Notes: generated by a model not told the origin, from the letters alone. DNA of 64,000 bases from Hormoscilla sp. GUM202 (GCA_005518205.2 RFFC02000009.1:62001-126000), one strand, 5' to 3'. Positions 35,374 through 44,495 are shown, numbered from the stretch's first letter. Numbers and translations are program-made.

Positions 35374-35596
35374 TGGCTTTTTCCAGGATGCGACGGACGG
35401 TATCGGTTGGTTGAGCGCCTTCCTTGACACGCTTCACCAGTCCGGGGACATTCAGCCTGGTTTCATCCGTTCTGGGGTTGTAGAAGCCCAGTTCTTCTAG
35501 GGGACGCCCGTCCCTGCGGGCCCTTGAGTCGATCGCCACTATCCGGTAACTGACTTCCCGCTTTTTGCCGTATCGCTTTAATCGGAGCTTGATCAT
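35327..35596 (-). CDS. rpsP: 30S ribosomal protein S16
   Basis: 89 residues from ATG 35596: [20 protein letters not shown] … [20 protein letters not shown] is diagnostic of bS16. It assembles into the 30S subunit body. The 3' end overlaps the KH gene; 69 bp separate it from ffh upstream. Confidence 0.97.
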   Translation of the reverse strand: MIKLRLKRYGKKREVSYRIVAIDSRARRDGRPLEELGFYNPRTDETRLNVPGLVKRVKEGAQPTDTVRRILEKANVFEQVKATTTTAEG

Positions 35597-35665
35597 GTTC
35601 GTGCTTGAGTAATGAAAATACCTTGAATTAATTATCCTACCATTTTTGGTGCCACCGCTGCTAGA

Positions 35666-37108
35666 TTAAAAGCTGCCGAAGCCTTTGTTCTTCTTGCTCT
35701 TTTTCTTTTTCTTCTTAGGAGTCCCGCCGCTGTAGCCCCGCCATCCCTGCTGGGGCCGTCCGCCCATTCCACCTCCGGGCATTCCCATTCCGGGCATTCC
35801 CGGAATGCCCCCTCCCATGGTCATTTGCTGCATCATCGATCGCATGCGTTGGAACTCGCTGACCAGCTTGCTGACATCTGACTCAGAATGGCCGGAACCC
35901 GAGGCGATCCGGCGTCTGCGGCCTGGAGAACTGGATAATAATTGTGGGTTGCGGCGTTCTTCTTTGGTCATGGAGTTGATCATCGCCTCCACCTGTTTCA
36001 GCCGCACTTCTCCCTGTTCCAGTTGATCGCCGGTCAGCTTATTCATGCCGGGAATCAGCTTCATCACATTCCCGAAGGAACCCATATTCTTCAGCAGGCG
36101 CATTTGCTTGAGGAAGTCGGTGAAGTCAAACTTGGCTTCTAGAATCTTCTCCTGCATCTGCTGGGCATCTGCCAAGTCTACTTCTTCTTGGGCCTTTTCT
36201 ACCAGGGTGAGCACGTCACCCATGCCCAAGATCCGGGACGCCATGCGATCGGGATAGAATGGCTGTAGCGCTTCCACCTTTTCCCCCACGCCGACAAACT
36301 TGATCGGCTGACCGGAGATCCTGCGCACTGACAAAGCCGCACCACCGCGACTATCTCCATCCATTTTGGTCAAAATCGCCCCAGTAATGCCAATCTGTTC
36401 GTGGAAAGTCCGGGTCAGATTTGCCGCCTCTTGCCCCGTCATGGCATCTACCACTAATAGGGTTTCGTCGGGCTTGACATTTTCCTTTATTTGTGCTAAT
36501 TCCCCCATCATCTTTTCGTCGATCTGGAGGCGTCCGGCGGTGTCGATAATCACCGTATCGATGCCTGTCGCTTGGGCCTCTGCCACCCCTTGACGAGCTA
36601 TTTCTACCGGGTCGGCGTCCGACCCCATTTCAAACACCGGCACGTCTATTTGCTTTCCCAGGGTCACCAGTTGGTCGATCGCCGCTGGACGATAGACATC
36701 TGTGGCCACCAGCAGACAGGTGCGTTCCAACTTGCGCAGGTGCAAAGCCAACTTCGCCGAGGCCGTAGTTTTCCCCGTGCCTTGCAAACCTGCCATGAGT
36801 ATAATGGTGGGAGGGCTATCAGCTCTAGCGAGGGGAGCATTAGTTTCTCCCATCACCGCTACGAGTTCGTCGTAGACAACTTTGATAAACTGCTGGTCCG
36901 GGCTCACGCCAGCGATCACTTCTGCCCCCTGGGCTTTAGTTTCGACTTCGGCGATAAAATCTTTAACCACTTGCAGGTTAACATCCGCTTCCAGCAGGGC
37001 GCGACGGACTTCTCGCAAAGCCTCTTTAATGTTGGTCGCAGATATTTTGTCTTGTCCCCGGAGTTTTTTCCAGGCATCTTCTAGGCGATCGGCCAGGGCG
37101 TCAAACAT
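35666..37108 (-). CDS. ffh: signal recognition particle protein Ffh
   Basis: 480 residues from ATG 37108. N domain helices, G domain with GLQGTGKTTASAKLALHL (about 107-124), DTAGRLQIDEKMMGELA and TKMDGDSRGGAALSV, then the M domain with methionine-rich FQRMRSMMQQMTMGGGIPGM and a glycine/methionine then lysine-rich tail (about 432-480). Binds signal sequences and 4.5S RNA for targeting to the membrane. Complete; first gene of the cluster running to phoH. Confidence 0.97.
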   Translation of the reverse strand: MFDALADRLEDAWKKLRGQDKISATNIKEALREVRRALLEADVNLQVVKDFIAEVETKAQGAEVIAGVSPDQQFIKVVYDELVAVMGETNAPLARADSPPTIILMAGLQGTGKTTASAKLALHLRKLERTCLLVATDVYRPAAIDQLVTLGKQIDVPVFEMGSDADPVEIARQGVAEAQATGIDTVIIDTAGRLQIDEKMMGELAQIKENVKPDETLLVVDAMTGQEAANLTRTFHEQIGITGAILTKMDGDSRGGAALSVRRISGQPIKFVGVGEKVEALQPFYPDRMASRILGMGDVLTLVEKAQEEVDLADAQQMQEKILEAKFDFTDFLKQMRLLKNMGSFGNVMKLIPGMNKLTGDQLEQGEVRLKQVEAMINSMTKEERRNPQLLSSSPGRRRRIASGSGHSESDVSKLVSEFQRMRSMMQQMTMGGGIPGMPGMGMPGGGMGGRPQQGWRGYSGGTPKKKKKKSKKNKGFGSF

Positions 37109-37166
37109 AATCGGATATGGCGTACTATGATAATGATGTTACCACAAGTCCCAGAGCTTGCCCGTA

Positions 37167-37823
37167 CTAATCCCACCAAGCTCTGAGGTAATATGGATCC
37201 AGGTCTAGTTCGTCTGGATCGCCGACAAATTCCTGGAACTCCACAATCAACTGATGGGGGCAACTGCCATTAAATATAATACCATCAATGCTGATGCGAT
37301 AATCTTCACGGTCTGGACTAACTGCGTAACCCTCAAAATTTAAATTAAACCCCTTGGGAGCTTGTTGCTGGCCGAATTCCAGAAATTCCCTAATTGTGGG
37401 AGAGTTATTATGTCCTGCTGCTGGGTCTGCAAATCTTTGGGCTATCAGTTGTTGCAATTTTTCTACACTCAAATTGGAGAAATTCTTGACTCCACCGTAG
37501 GTTTCTCCCCATTGAACCGGACTCCCAAATATCATCCGGTCTCTGGTGTCACTATCGGTATTGTAGATAAAATCCCGTCTGATGCCTGCTGGCGGATGGT
37601 TCCTCTGGGTTCTGCGGTAAGGTCGAGCATTGATTTGCAGTTCTTCGGGTTTTACTCCTTGATTGAGGTAATAAAGCCTAATTGCCTCCATCCTGTTGAG
37701 GGGGGAATTTTCTAAGCATTCGTCCAAGTTGGGGCAGTTATATACTATCCCCGTCATGGATTTACAGTCAAGTTGCATGGGACAGAACATGGGCTTACGT
37801 GATTGATGATTGGTCGAACTCAA
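37167..37823 (-). CDS. conserved hypothetical cyanobacterial protein
   Basis: 218 residues from ATG 37823; ATG at residue 12 (MFCPMQLDCKSMTGIVYNC) is also possible. A cysteine-containing N-terminus (C14, C20, C29, C35) is followed by a helix (LENSPLNRMEAIRLYYLNQG) and the charged YRRTQRNHPPAGIRRDFIYN. Contains no known catalytic motif. Located 58 bp upstream of ffh on the same strand, but its own promoter is likely. I do not recognise the family. Confidence 0.75.
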   Translation of the reverse strand: MSSTNHQSRKPMFCPMQLDCKSMTGIVYNCPNLDECLENSPLNRMEAIRLYYLNQGVKPEELQINARPYRRTQRNHPPAGIRRDFIYNTDSDTRDRMIFGSPVQWGETYGGVKNFSNLSVEKLQQLIAQRFADPAAGHNNSPTIREFLEFGQQQAPKGFNLNFEGYAVSPDREDYRISIDGIIFNGSCPHQLIVEFQEFVGDPDELDLDPYYLRAWWD

Positions 37824-38446
37824 GTTTGAGACAAGTCATTTCATCCTTCTAGTCTCGGGCCGCTAGACCTGTTCTCTGGTCCGCAGCAGGTCTGTCTATA
37901 TAATTTCATTATATAGGATCTGCGCGGGCTAGATCGCAAAAGTGAGATACACCCGAATAACCCACCTGTAGGGGCGAAGCATTTGGGCGATAACCTCGTC
38001 AACAAACCGATAATTTATATTCCCAAATGCTTCGCCCTAACCCGGTGCGACTTTCCCACCGTACAGTCCTATGACACAAATGGGCGGGCGATCGGGTGAG
38101 GACTGTTCGGGGGGCGATCGGGTGGGGACAGGGCGTTAGCGGCTGCGCAGCAGCTAGCATTGCGGAACATTAAATTTTCACAGCCGCAATGCTTCGCCCC
38201 TACAGATATCTGCACCAGTCATTTCATGTCCAAAACCTCACTGGCGAGGTTCTTTACCTGAAAATGCAAGTCCCAAACCTCTCTGCTCTCCCGGGTGCGG
38301 TAACAAGTAGTCGATCGCCGAGTGCATCTGGTGATGCATGTAATATAATATAGCCCCTGCGCAGCGGAGGGGGCGTTACCCGGGGAGCTGGGGCTTTGTT
38401 CCTGTAGCCGGGCCCTTTAGGGTTCGGGCTGTGCGGGGCTGTGCGC
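37824..38446. repeat. repeat-rich region (GGGGCGAAGCATT foldback and others)
   Basis: TAGGGGCGAAGCATTTGGG (37979) pairs with CCCAAATGCTTCGCCC (38022-38037). A partial copy is at 38187-38202 (GCAATGCTTCGCCCCT). One GTAGCCGGGCCCTTTAGGGT copy lies at 38404-38423 after the GCGCAGCGGAGGGGGCGTTA element (38357). No gene seen. Confidence 0.65.
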
Positions 38447-38836
38447 TTACCACAGACTCTCAGAGTCTTGAGAGTTTTCCTCCTCAACAGGTTGCACCGG
38501 TTGAGAGTTGCCCTCCTGAACTGGAAGTAGATTTATCCACTCTTGCACGTTCGCGTAGAGTTTGAGATTCTCATCGTAAGAGAATACCTGGCCTTCATTC
38601 AGGCGAAGACGTGCCCGATCGCTTCAGCTTCTCCAATATCTAGTTCATCGCTGAGTGAATCAACTAAGGTGCGATTAATAACGGCGCAAGTTTCAATCCA
38701 ATCAAAAGTTTGTACTTCAGTCGAGCCAGCGATAGGAAAACTGGGATCGGTTAGTTCTCGATAAACAGCCTCAAAAATGAAATGAAAACAGTCCCGTAAA
38801 GTTGTTGCAAAAGATGGAGTTGGTCGATCGCTTTAG
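38447..38836 (-). pseudogene. frameshifted hypothetical gene
   Basis: Minus-strand frame from about 38836 (SDRPTPSFATTLRDCFHFIF … TEVQTFDWIETCAVINRTLV … DIGEAEAI) is open to about 38613. It then continues in the next frame as RARLRLNEGQVFSYDENLKL … VQEWINLLPVQEGN to a TAA at 38447. A one-base deletion near 38615 explains the break. There is no start codon upstream (TAA at about 38839), so the N-terminus is lost too. Family not recognised. Confidence 0.65.
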
Positions 38837-39378
38837 GGATCTCCGCCAGGATCCCCCCGTAGCGCTACGCGCACTTCGTAAAAGCGCAGCGGCCTGACGC
38901 CAGGAAGGCTAGCAATCTCACCGACGAGGCAGGAGTGTTCTTCATCTTATACTAGACGAGGGGATTGCTTCGGGGGGGATTGCTTCGTGCCTCGCAACGC
39001 TGCGCGACTCAATTGAGCATAAGTTATCGCTACGTACCCCCTCCCTCGCAATGACAAATGTACCTGTAGCCATGCTTAACCGAGAAGTATTGATTACCGC
39101 TCCATGACAATTTTCTAACCAATTAACCCAGAAACTTTTGCCCGATCGCGATCGCGGGCAGTTTCCAGTTGTGCGGTTTCAGACCACTCTCAACTTGTGC
39201 CCAGCTAAAAAATATCTCGTTCCCTGACTCTGGCAGGGAACGTAATCTAGAGGCTCTGCCTCTCGTGTCAAGTGATAAGATATGGTAAAATTCTCGCTGA
39301 ACCTGGGAGCGAGAGATTTGGAAATTTCGCCTAGTATTGGTAATGCTTAGGATGAGCGTTGGTGGGCAGTGCTACGGT
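38837..39378. other. non-coding region
   Basis: Holds low-complexity copies of GGATTGCTTCG..CCTCGCAA (38961-39000) and a CGTTCCCTGACTCTGGCAGGGAACG hairpin (39219-39242), followed by TCTAGAGGCTCTGCCTCT, which recurs at 21378-21398 and 27701-27720. No gene. Confidence 0.5.
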
Positions 39379-39723
39379 TTATTTCCAACCAAAGGTTCTC
39401 TTGAAGGCAATATCGACTCTTTTCATGGTCTGTGGGGTGACATTACCGAAGCGTTTGAGCAACCTTTGCTTATCTATGGATTTCATTTGTTCTAGCAAGA
39501 CTAATGAATCTAAATTCAATCCTCCTTCATTAGCTTTGATGAATACTGTGGTGGGAGAGTTTTTATGTACTTTTGAGGTTAGGGGCGCGATGCAGGTGAG
39601 GGGACTATTTGAATTCCGCAGGATCAGCGCCGGACGGTCTTTGCGGATCTCACAACCAATTGTGGGACCGAGTTGTACTAGATAGATTTCGCCGCGCTTG
39701 GGGCTGTTGGTTTGAAATGCCAT
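39379..39723 (-). CDS. MazF/PemK-type toxin, no visible antitoxin
   Basis: 114 residues from ATG 39723: KRGEIYLVQLGPTIGCEIRK, DRPALILRNSNS, TCIAPLTSKVHKN and LLEQMKSIDKQRLL are PemK/MazF-type signatures (the Arg/Thr-containing RNA-binding loop). It would cut mRNA. No antitoxin frame is seen within 120 bp upstream, where a MazE-type gene is expected, nor downstream. It may be covered by another antitoxin or be silenced. Confidence 0.85.
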   Translation of the reverse strand: MAFQTNSPKRGEIYLVQLGPTIGCEIRKDRPALILRNSNSPLTCIAPLTSKVHKNSPTTVFIKANEGGLNLDSLVLLEQMKSIDKQRLLKRFGNVTPQTMKRVDIAFKRTFGWK

Positions 39724-39845
39724 TTTGCTTTCCTCTTATTCTACAATTATGTTGTAGCTAATATCGTTGCCCACCGGCGAGAGTGTAAAAGTAGGATTAA
39801 TTCAGGAATATAGAAAAAAGTTGTAACTGTACTCGAAAGTATGGT

Positions 39846-39885
39846 AAAGTACAGGAAAGTACAGGAAAGTACAGGAAAGTACAGG
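39846..39885 (+). repeat. 10-bp tandem repeat AAAGTACAGG
   Basis: Four perfect copies of AAAGTACAGG, plus a degenerate one (AAAGTATGGT, 39836-39845), lie over the possible start of the STAND gene. Because 10 is not a multiple of 3, changes in copy number would shift an upstream start out of frame. Confidence 0.9.
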
Positions 39886-39894
39886 AGAAGTCAC

Positions 39895-41325
39895 TTGAAG
39901 CCGGAAGAATATTTTCAGATTGCTGATGAGGCTATTTTCGCTCTTGAAGGACAACACCTACGAGACCCGGAAAAGTTTATAATTGAGGGGTCGGTTGAGG
40001 GGCAGACCTATGAACAGATAGCCAAAAAGCACGACTATGCTGAATCGACTTTCAAGCGAGATTATGGTCAAAAGCTGTGGGAACGTCTGTCGGAGGCGTT
40101 AGGGGAAAAGGTGAGTAAGAAGAGTTTCCGCGCGGCATTGGAACGCTATGGGGCGCAGACGACAGATTCTCAGTCGGAGTCTGGGCAGAAAGAACAAGAA
40201 CAACCGGCAGCAGGACTTGATGATGGCTTGACTCGCTGGGTGGGACGTGAGACTCTGATTGGGGAACTGATTGCTAAATTGCAGGGAGATTGTCGGGTTT
40301 TGTCCCTGGTGGGGATAACGGGTATTGGCAAGACTTCTTTGGCGGCCCAACTGACGCGGGAACCACAGATGCAAGAGTTTTTGCCCTTAGTGAAAACTCT
40401 CAGCTTTTATCAAGGGTCCCTTGACTTTCAGGTGGTGGCGCAGCGGGTTTTGGGTGAAAATTTGGCTTCTCAACCTGAGTTGCTGCAAAATGAAGATGCT
40501 ATGGTTCGGGAGATCGTCCATAAGTTGCAGTCACAACCTTGCTTGTTAGTCCTGGATATGTTGGAAGCGGTTTTACAGGCGGATACTCAGGGGGGACACC
40601 GGTTTGAGCAGCCTGTTTTTGGCAAGTTCCTGGATGCGGTGGTCTCGGTACCGGAAATGCGATCGCGCCTGATCCTGACTTCTCAATACCGACCCCCGGT
40701 TGGCGCTGAGGGGCGCTTTTTGGAACGACACCATACGGAACCGATGAAAGGTTTAGATAGAACAGAAGCAAGAATGCTGTTTGCTGCTTGGAATGTTAAG
40801 ATAAATTCAGATGTGGATGGCGAGTATCTGGACCGGATGATTGCTGTCTACGAAGGGCACCCCCTGGCCCTGCGGGTGATTGCTGGGGAAATTCGTTCTC
40901 CCTACGAGGGGGACATTCAGGCTTTTTGGGATGAATATGGATATGAAATTGAGGAGGTGGAACGGCTGAAAACTGCTACGGAAGGGGATCCGAGTCAGGA
41001 TAGGGAAGATTTGACCTTTACTATCGACCTCAAGGATTTGGTGCGCAAGCGCATTGAAAGCAGCGTTTCCCGCTTGCGCGAGGATTACCCTCTGGCATAT
41101 CGATTGTTTTGTATGGGGGGGACGAATAGACGGGCGGAAAATCGGAGTGCTTGGTTGTTTTTGATTGGCGAGTTTCCCCGGGAGGAACAAAAGTTGGCAT
41201 TTGAAATTTTGCAGCGTCGGTTTTTGCTGGAGTCCGAAAAGGTTAAGAGCAAGGTTTACTATCGCCTGCACAGTATGATCGGGGGAGTGGCGCTGGAACA
41301 TTTGCGGGCATTCGATCGGAATTGA
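39895..41325 (+). CDS. STAND NTPase with vMAP-type N-terminal HTH
   Basis: Start chosen as TTG 39895 (LKPEEYFQIADEAIFAL), because AGGAGA lies 6-11 bases upstream and the conserved family N-terminus begins there; an ATG at 39841 would add 18 residues encoded by a 10-bp repeat. N-terminal helix-turn-helix (EGQTYEQIAKKHDYAESTFK), then an NB-ARC-like NTPase: LSLVGITGIGKTSLAAQL (P-loop) and PCLLVLDMLEAVL (Walker B), with EGHPLALRVIAGEI near the winged helix. It lacks its own sensor repeats. The next gene, 92 bp downstream, is a TPR protein that could supply them. Defence or signalling role is inference. Confidence 0.8.
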   Translation: MKPEEYFQIADEAIFALEGQHLRDPEKFIIEGSVEGQTYEQIAKKHDYAESTFKRDYGQKLWERLSEALGEKVSKKSFRAALERYGAQTTDSQSESGQKEQEQPAAGLDDGLTRWVGRETLIGELIAKLQGDCRVLSLVGITGIGKTSLAAQLTREPQMQEFLPLVKTLSFYQGSLDFQVVAQRVLGENLASQPELLQNEDAMVREIVHKLQSQPCLLVLDMLEAVLQADTQGGHRFEQPVFGKFLDAVVSVPEMRSRLILTSQYRPPVGAEGRFLERHHTEPMKGLDRTEARMLFAAWNVKINSDVDGEYLDRMIAVYEGHPLALRVIAGEIRSPYEGDIQAFWDEYGYEIEEVERLKTATEGDPSQDREDLTFTIDLKDLVRKRIESSVSRLREDYPLAYRLFCMGGTNRRAENRSAWLFLIGEFPREEQKLAFEILQRRFLLESEKVKSKVYYRLHSMIGGVALEHLRAFDRN

Positions 41326-41417
41326 ACGGCAGTGCTACGCGGTGAGTTATGCCAGCAACAGAGTTGATAACAGAACGGAAGAACCGATAATTAAAAGATC
41401 GAGAAGCGAGGATTATT

Positions 41418-43574
41418 ATGGAGAGATTATACAAACAGGTGCGACTGCAAGAGCTTTCGGAAGATGATGTCTTCCAGTTGCGATATACTGTGCCAGAGAG
41501 GAAGTTGGTTTTGCCTGTCTCAGATGCTGATAGCAAACAGGAAAACGATGGAAACGATGTCATGGCGATGGGAGTGGAGGAACTGTTGGCAAAGGGAGTG
41601 GGATCAATTCGGGATGAGAAGATAATAAATATGCTAATAGATTTGATTAGCAACTATGATAATCAAATCTGGACGGGAGAAGTAAGAGAGTTGACCCTGA
41701 CAGAACAGTCTCACATCCGCAAGGCATTTTATAACTTCAATTACTACGAACCGCGAGATGATTCTAATATAGAGAAGGTGCAGGGATACCTGGAGGCGTT
41801 TCACCATCTCTGCGAGTTGTCGGAATGGGGAGAAGCTATCAAGATACTTTGTATCCGCATGGATACGCAGGAAGAATTAGACAATCAACTGCGTATTTGG
41901 GGTTACTACAGGGAAACAATTGAACTGTATAGCAGACTGTTGGGGAAATTCAAACCGTATAGGAAATTGGGGGGGAAGTTAAATGATTATTTGGACATTA
42001 TTTGTTTGAATGGGTTAGGAAATGCATACAATGGCCTAGGGGAGTATCAGAAAGCAAGAGATTACTATGAGCAAATATTACCAATTGTCAGGGAAATAGG
42101 AGATATATGTCACGAGGGTGTGGGGCTGGGAAATTTGGGAACTTCATATTGTGACCAAGGGCAGTATCAGAAAGCAATAGATTACTTTCAGAAGCATTTA
42201 GAGATCGCCCGGAAAATAGGCGATCGCATTGGCGATCGCCTTCAGGAGGTTAACGCGCTGGGAAATTTTGGAAATGCATACAATTACCTAAAACAGTATC
42301 AGAAAGCAAGAGATTACCTTCAGCAGAGTTTAGCGGTTGCCAGGGAAATAGGCAATCGCGCTGGCGAGGGGATAGCGCTGAATAATTTGGGGCTTACCAA
42401 CCATGGTCTAGGGCAGTATACTCAAGCAATCAATTACTTTGAGCAGAGTTTAGCAATTGCCAGGGAAATAGGCGCTCGCGCTGTCGAGGGTAAGGCGCTG
42501 GGAAATTTGGGCAATGCCTACGATTCCCTAGGGGAGTTCTCCCGCGCAATAGATTGCCATCAAAAGTATTTAGAGATTGCCAGGGAAATAGGCGATCGCG
42601 CTAGCGAGGGTATAGCGCTGGGTAGTTTGGGAATAGTCTACAATGAGCTAGGGCAGTATAGCCAAGGGATAGATTACCTACAGCAGAGTTTAGCGATCTC
42701 CAGAAAAGTAGGCAATCGCGCTAGCGAGGGAATAGTGCTGAGTTCTTTGGGAAATACCCACTTTTCCCTAGGACAGTTTAGACAAGCAATAGATTATCTT
42801 CAGCAGAGTTTAGAGATCGCCCGGAAAATAGGCGATCGCGCTGGTGAGGGTAGTGCGCTGGTAAATTTGGGCAATGCCTACGGTTTTCTAGGACAGTATC
42901 AGTTAGCAATAGATTGTCTTCAACAGTGTTTAGCGATTACCAAAGAAATAAACGATCGGGCTGTCGAGGGTAAGGCGCTGGGTTCTTTGGGAATAGTCTA
43001 CCGTTCCCTAAAGCAGTATCAGTTAGCAATAGATTACCTTCAGCAGTGGTTAGCGATTACCAAGGAAATAGGCGATCGCGCTGGTGAGGGTAGTGCGCTG
43101 GTAAATTTGGGCAATGCCTACCGTTCCCTAAAGCAGTATCAGTTAGCAATAGATTACTATCAGCAGTGGTTAGCGATTACCAAGGAAATAGGCGATCGCG
43201 CTGGTGAGGGAATGGCGCTGGATTCTTTGGGAAATACCTACTTTTCCCTAGGACAGTTTAGACAAGCAATAGATTATCTTCAGCAGAGTTTAGAGATCGC
43301 CCGGGAAATAGGCGATCGCGCTGGCGAGGGTAGTGCGCTGGGAAATTTGGGGAATGCCTACGGTTTTCTAGGACAGTATCAGTTAGCAATAGATTGTCTT
43401 CAACAGTGTTTAGCGATTACCAAGGAAATAGGCGATCGCGCTGGCGAGAGGATGGCGCTGGGTTCTTTGAAAATAGCCTACGGTTGTCTAGGGCAGTATA
43501 GCCAAGCAATGGATTGCCATCGACAGCATTTAGCGATCGCCCGGGAAATAGGCGATCTCTCTGGAACTAGGTGA
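41418..43574 (+). CDS. TPR protein with about 13 kinesin-light-chain-type repeats
   Basis: 718 residues from ATG 41418 (after GAGGATTATT). Residues 1-190 are helical and non-repeated. From about 195 to the end, 40-residue TPR units follow (LGNLGNAYGFLGQYQLAIDC … QQSLEIAREIGDRAGEGSAL). At DNA level the period is 120 bp, and the IGDRAGEG step is written GGCGATCGCGCTGG, placing a HIP1 site in many units. Blocks 42750-42950 and 43230-43430 are nearly identical, pointing to recent expansion. Likely the sensor or scaffold partner of the STAND protein. Confidence 0.9.
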   Translation: MERLYKQVRLQELSEDDVFQLRYTVPERKLVLPVSDADSKQENDGNDVMAMGVEELLAKGVGSIRDEKIINMLIDLISNYDNQIWTGEVRELTLTEQSHIRKAFYNFNYYEPRDDSNIEKVQGYLEAFHHLCELSEWGEAIKILCIRMDTQEELDNQLRIWGYYRETIELYSRLLGKFKPYRKLGGKLNDYLDIICLNGLGNAYNGLGEYQKARDYYEQILPIVREIGDICHEGVGLGNLGTSYCDQGQYQKAIDYFQKHLEIARKIGDRIGDRLQEVNALGNFGNAYNYLKQYQKARDYLQQSLAVAREIGNRAGEGIALNNLGLTNHGLGQYTQAINYFEQSLAIAREIGARAVEGKALGNLGNAYDSLGEFSRAIDCHQKYLEIAREIGDRASEGIALGSLGIVYNELGQYSQGIDYLQQSLAISRKVGNRASEGIVLSSLGNTHFSLGQFRQAIDYLQQSLEIARKIGDRAGEGSALVNLGNAYGFLGQYQLAIDCLQQCLAITKEINDRAVEGKALGSLGIVYRSLKQYQLAIDYLQQWLAITKEIGDRAGEGSALVNLGNAYRSLKQYQLAIDYYQQWLAITKEIGDRAGEGMALDSLGNTYFSLGQFRQAIDYLQQSLEIAREIGDRAGEGSALGNLGNAYGFLGQYQLAIDCLQQCLAITKEIGDRAGERMALGSLKIAYGCLGQYSQAMDCHRQHLAIAREIGDLSGTR

Positions 43575-43612
43575 TCTGTAGGGCGTACTCATATCTCTGT
43601 AAGCCACGAAAA

Positions 43613-43717
43613 TTAAAGCTCCTCATCAACAAGCCGTAAAACGCTGTTATATAGAGGTTCAGCAACCCAGAACCCAGCTTTGTTTATCAAGGCGCGGATG
43701 TATCACTGATAACGTTT
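43613..43717 (-). pseudogene. internally deleted DUF3368 toxin gene
   Basis: Just after the UPF0175 stop, the minus strand reads NVISDTSA (the family start) and then, in another frame, ALINKAGFWVAEPLYNSVLR to a TAA at 43613, which is the family's end. About 120 codons are missing between them. The antitoxin remains intact. Confidence 0.75.
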
Positions 43718-43961
43718 ATAGTCTGCCCATCTCCCGCAAGTTTTTAATATCCTGTTCAAAATCTTCCACTCCGTAATGAACTGGAATGTGACGACTTGCG
43801 AGTAAGTGTTGAAAAGCAATGCGATGCATATTTGCAAAGCGACTGGCTTGAGCAAGAGTTAATTTTTCCTTCTGGAAAAGCATGACAGCGATTTCCTGAT
43901 ACATTTCGGCTTCAGTCATGCGAGTTTTCGTTAAAATTTCGTCAGCGATAACAACGCTCAT
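43716..43961 (-). CDS. UPF0175 family antitoxin
   Basis: 81 residues from ATG 43961 (MSVVIADEILTKTRMTEAEM); the frame runs to 44162 but the extra residues are unconserved and repeat-derived. Signature: YQEIAVMLFQKEKLTLAQAS RFANMHRIAFQHLL. Third UPF0175 copy in the window, more diverged than the other two. Its toxin is deleted (43613-43717). Confidence 0.85.
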   Translation of the reverse strand: MSVVIADEILTKTRMTEAEMYQEIAVMLFQKEKLTLAQASRFANMHRIAFQHLLASRHIPVHYGVEDFEQDIKNLREMGRL

Positions 43962-44158
43962 GGCTACATCCTCTCTACTATCCCTATTATAGCAATTCCC
44001 AATCAGTTGCGAAAGTCTCGTACCCGGTTTCGCCGAAGTTACCGGGTTTCTGGCATCCTCGGAAACCCGGGCGATCGCAGTACCGCAGTCTGGAACCGTC
44101 GTGCAGCAGTGGGCGATCGCATCTGGGGAGAAAGAGGGCGCGATCGCCCTCTCATGCT

Positions 44159-44383
44159 TCAAACGCGAGAGAGTTTACTTTTCTGATAATCTTGAATTTT
44201 CTCAACCAAACTATCCACAGTTTCTCCAGCAAACAACTCTTCGCGCATCGCTACAGAATCTCCACCATCCCATGGTAACATAGATATCAAAAGCGCTAGT
44301 TTCGATGGTGCCATGTATTTCTCTAAAATATCCAAGGCTTCTTGTATGACTTCTTCTTGTTCTGGGGTCCTCTTATTCATCAC
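44159..44383 (-). CDS. hypothetical small acidic protein
   Basis: 74 residues from ATG 44383 or 44380: MNKRTPEQEEVIQEALDILE … LPWDGGDSVAMREELFAGET. Mostly helical and acidic with a basic tail (KIQDYQKSKLSRV). No recognised domain; the size and setting suggest an antitoxin-like or regulatory protein. Not overlapping the real UPF0175 start. Confidence 0.55.
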   Translation of the reverse strand: MMNKRTPEQEEVIQEALDILEKYMAPSKLALLISMLPWDGGDSVAMREELFAGETVDSLVEKIQDYQKSKLSRV

Positions 44384-44495
44384 TTATCCTCTGGCAATTG
44401 CTAATATAAAATTTGCCTAACATGGGCGCGATCGTTCAGTATAAAGTTTTACTATCCGTATTTTTTTCGTCTTTACCCGCTCGACAAAATACTGA

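Noticed and set aside
36572..37084. 170-codon plus-strand frame opposite ffh
   Set aside because: Fully antisense to the conserved GTPase domain of ffh, no ribosome site.
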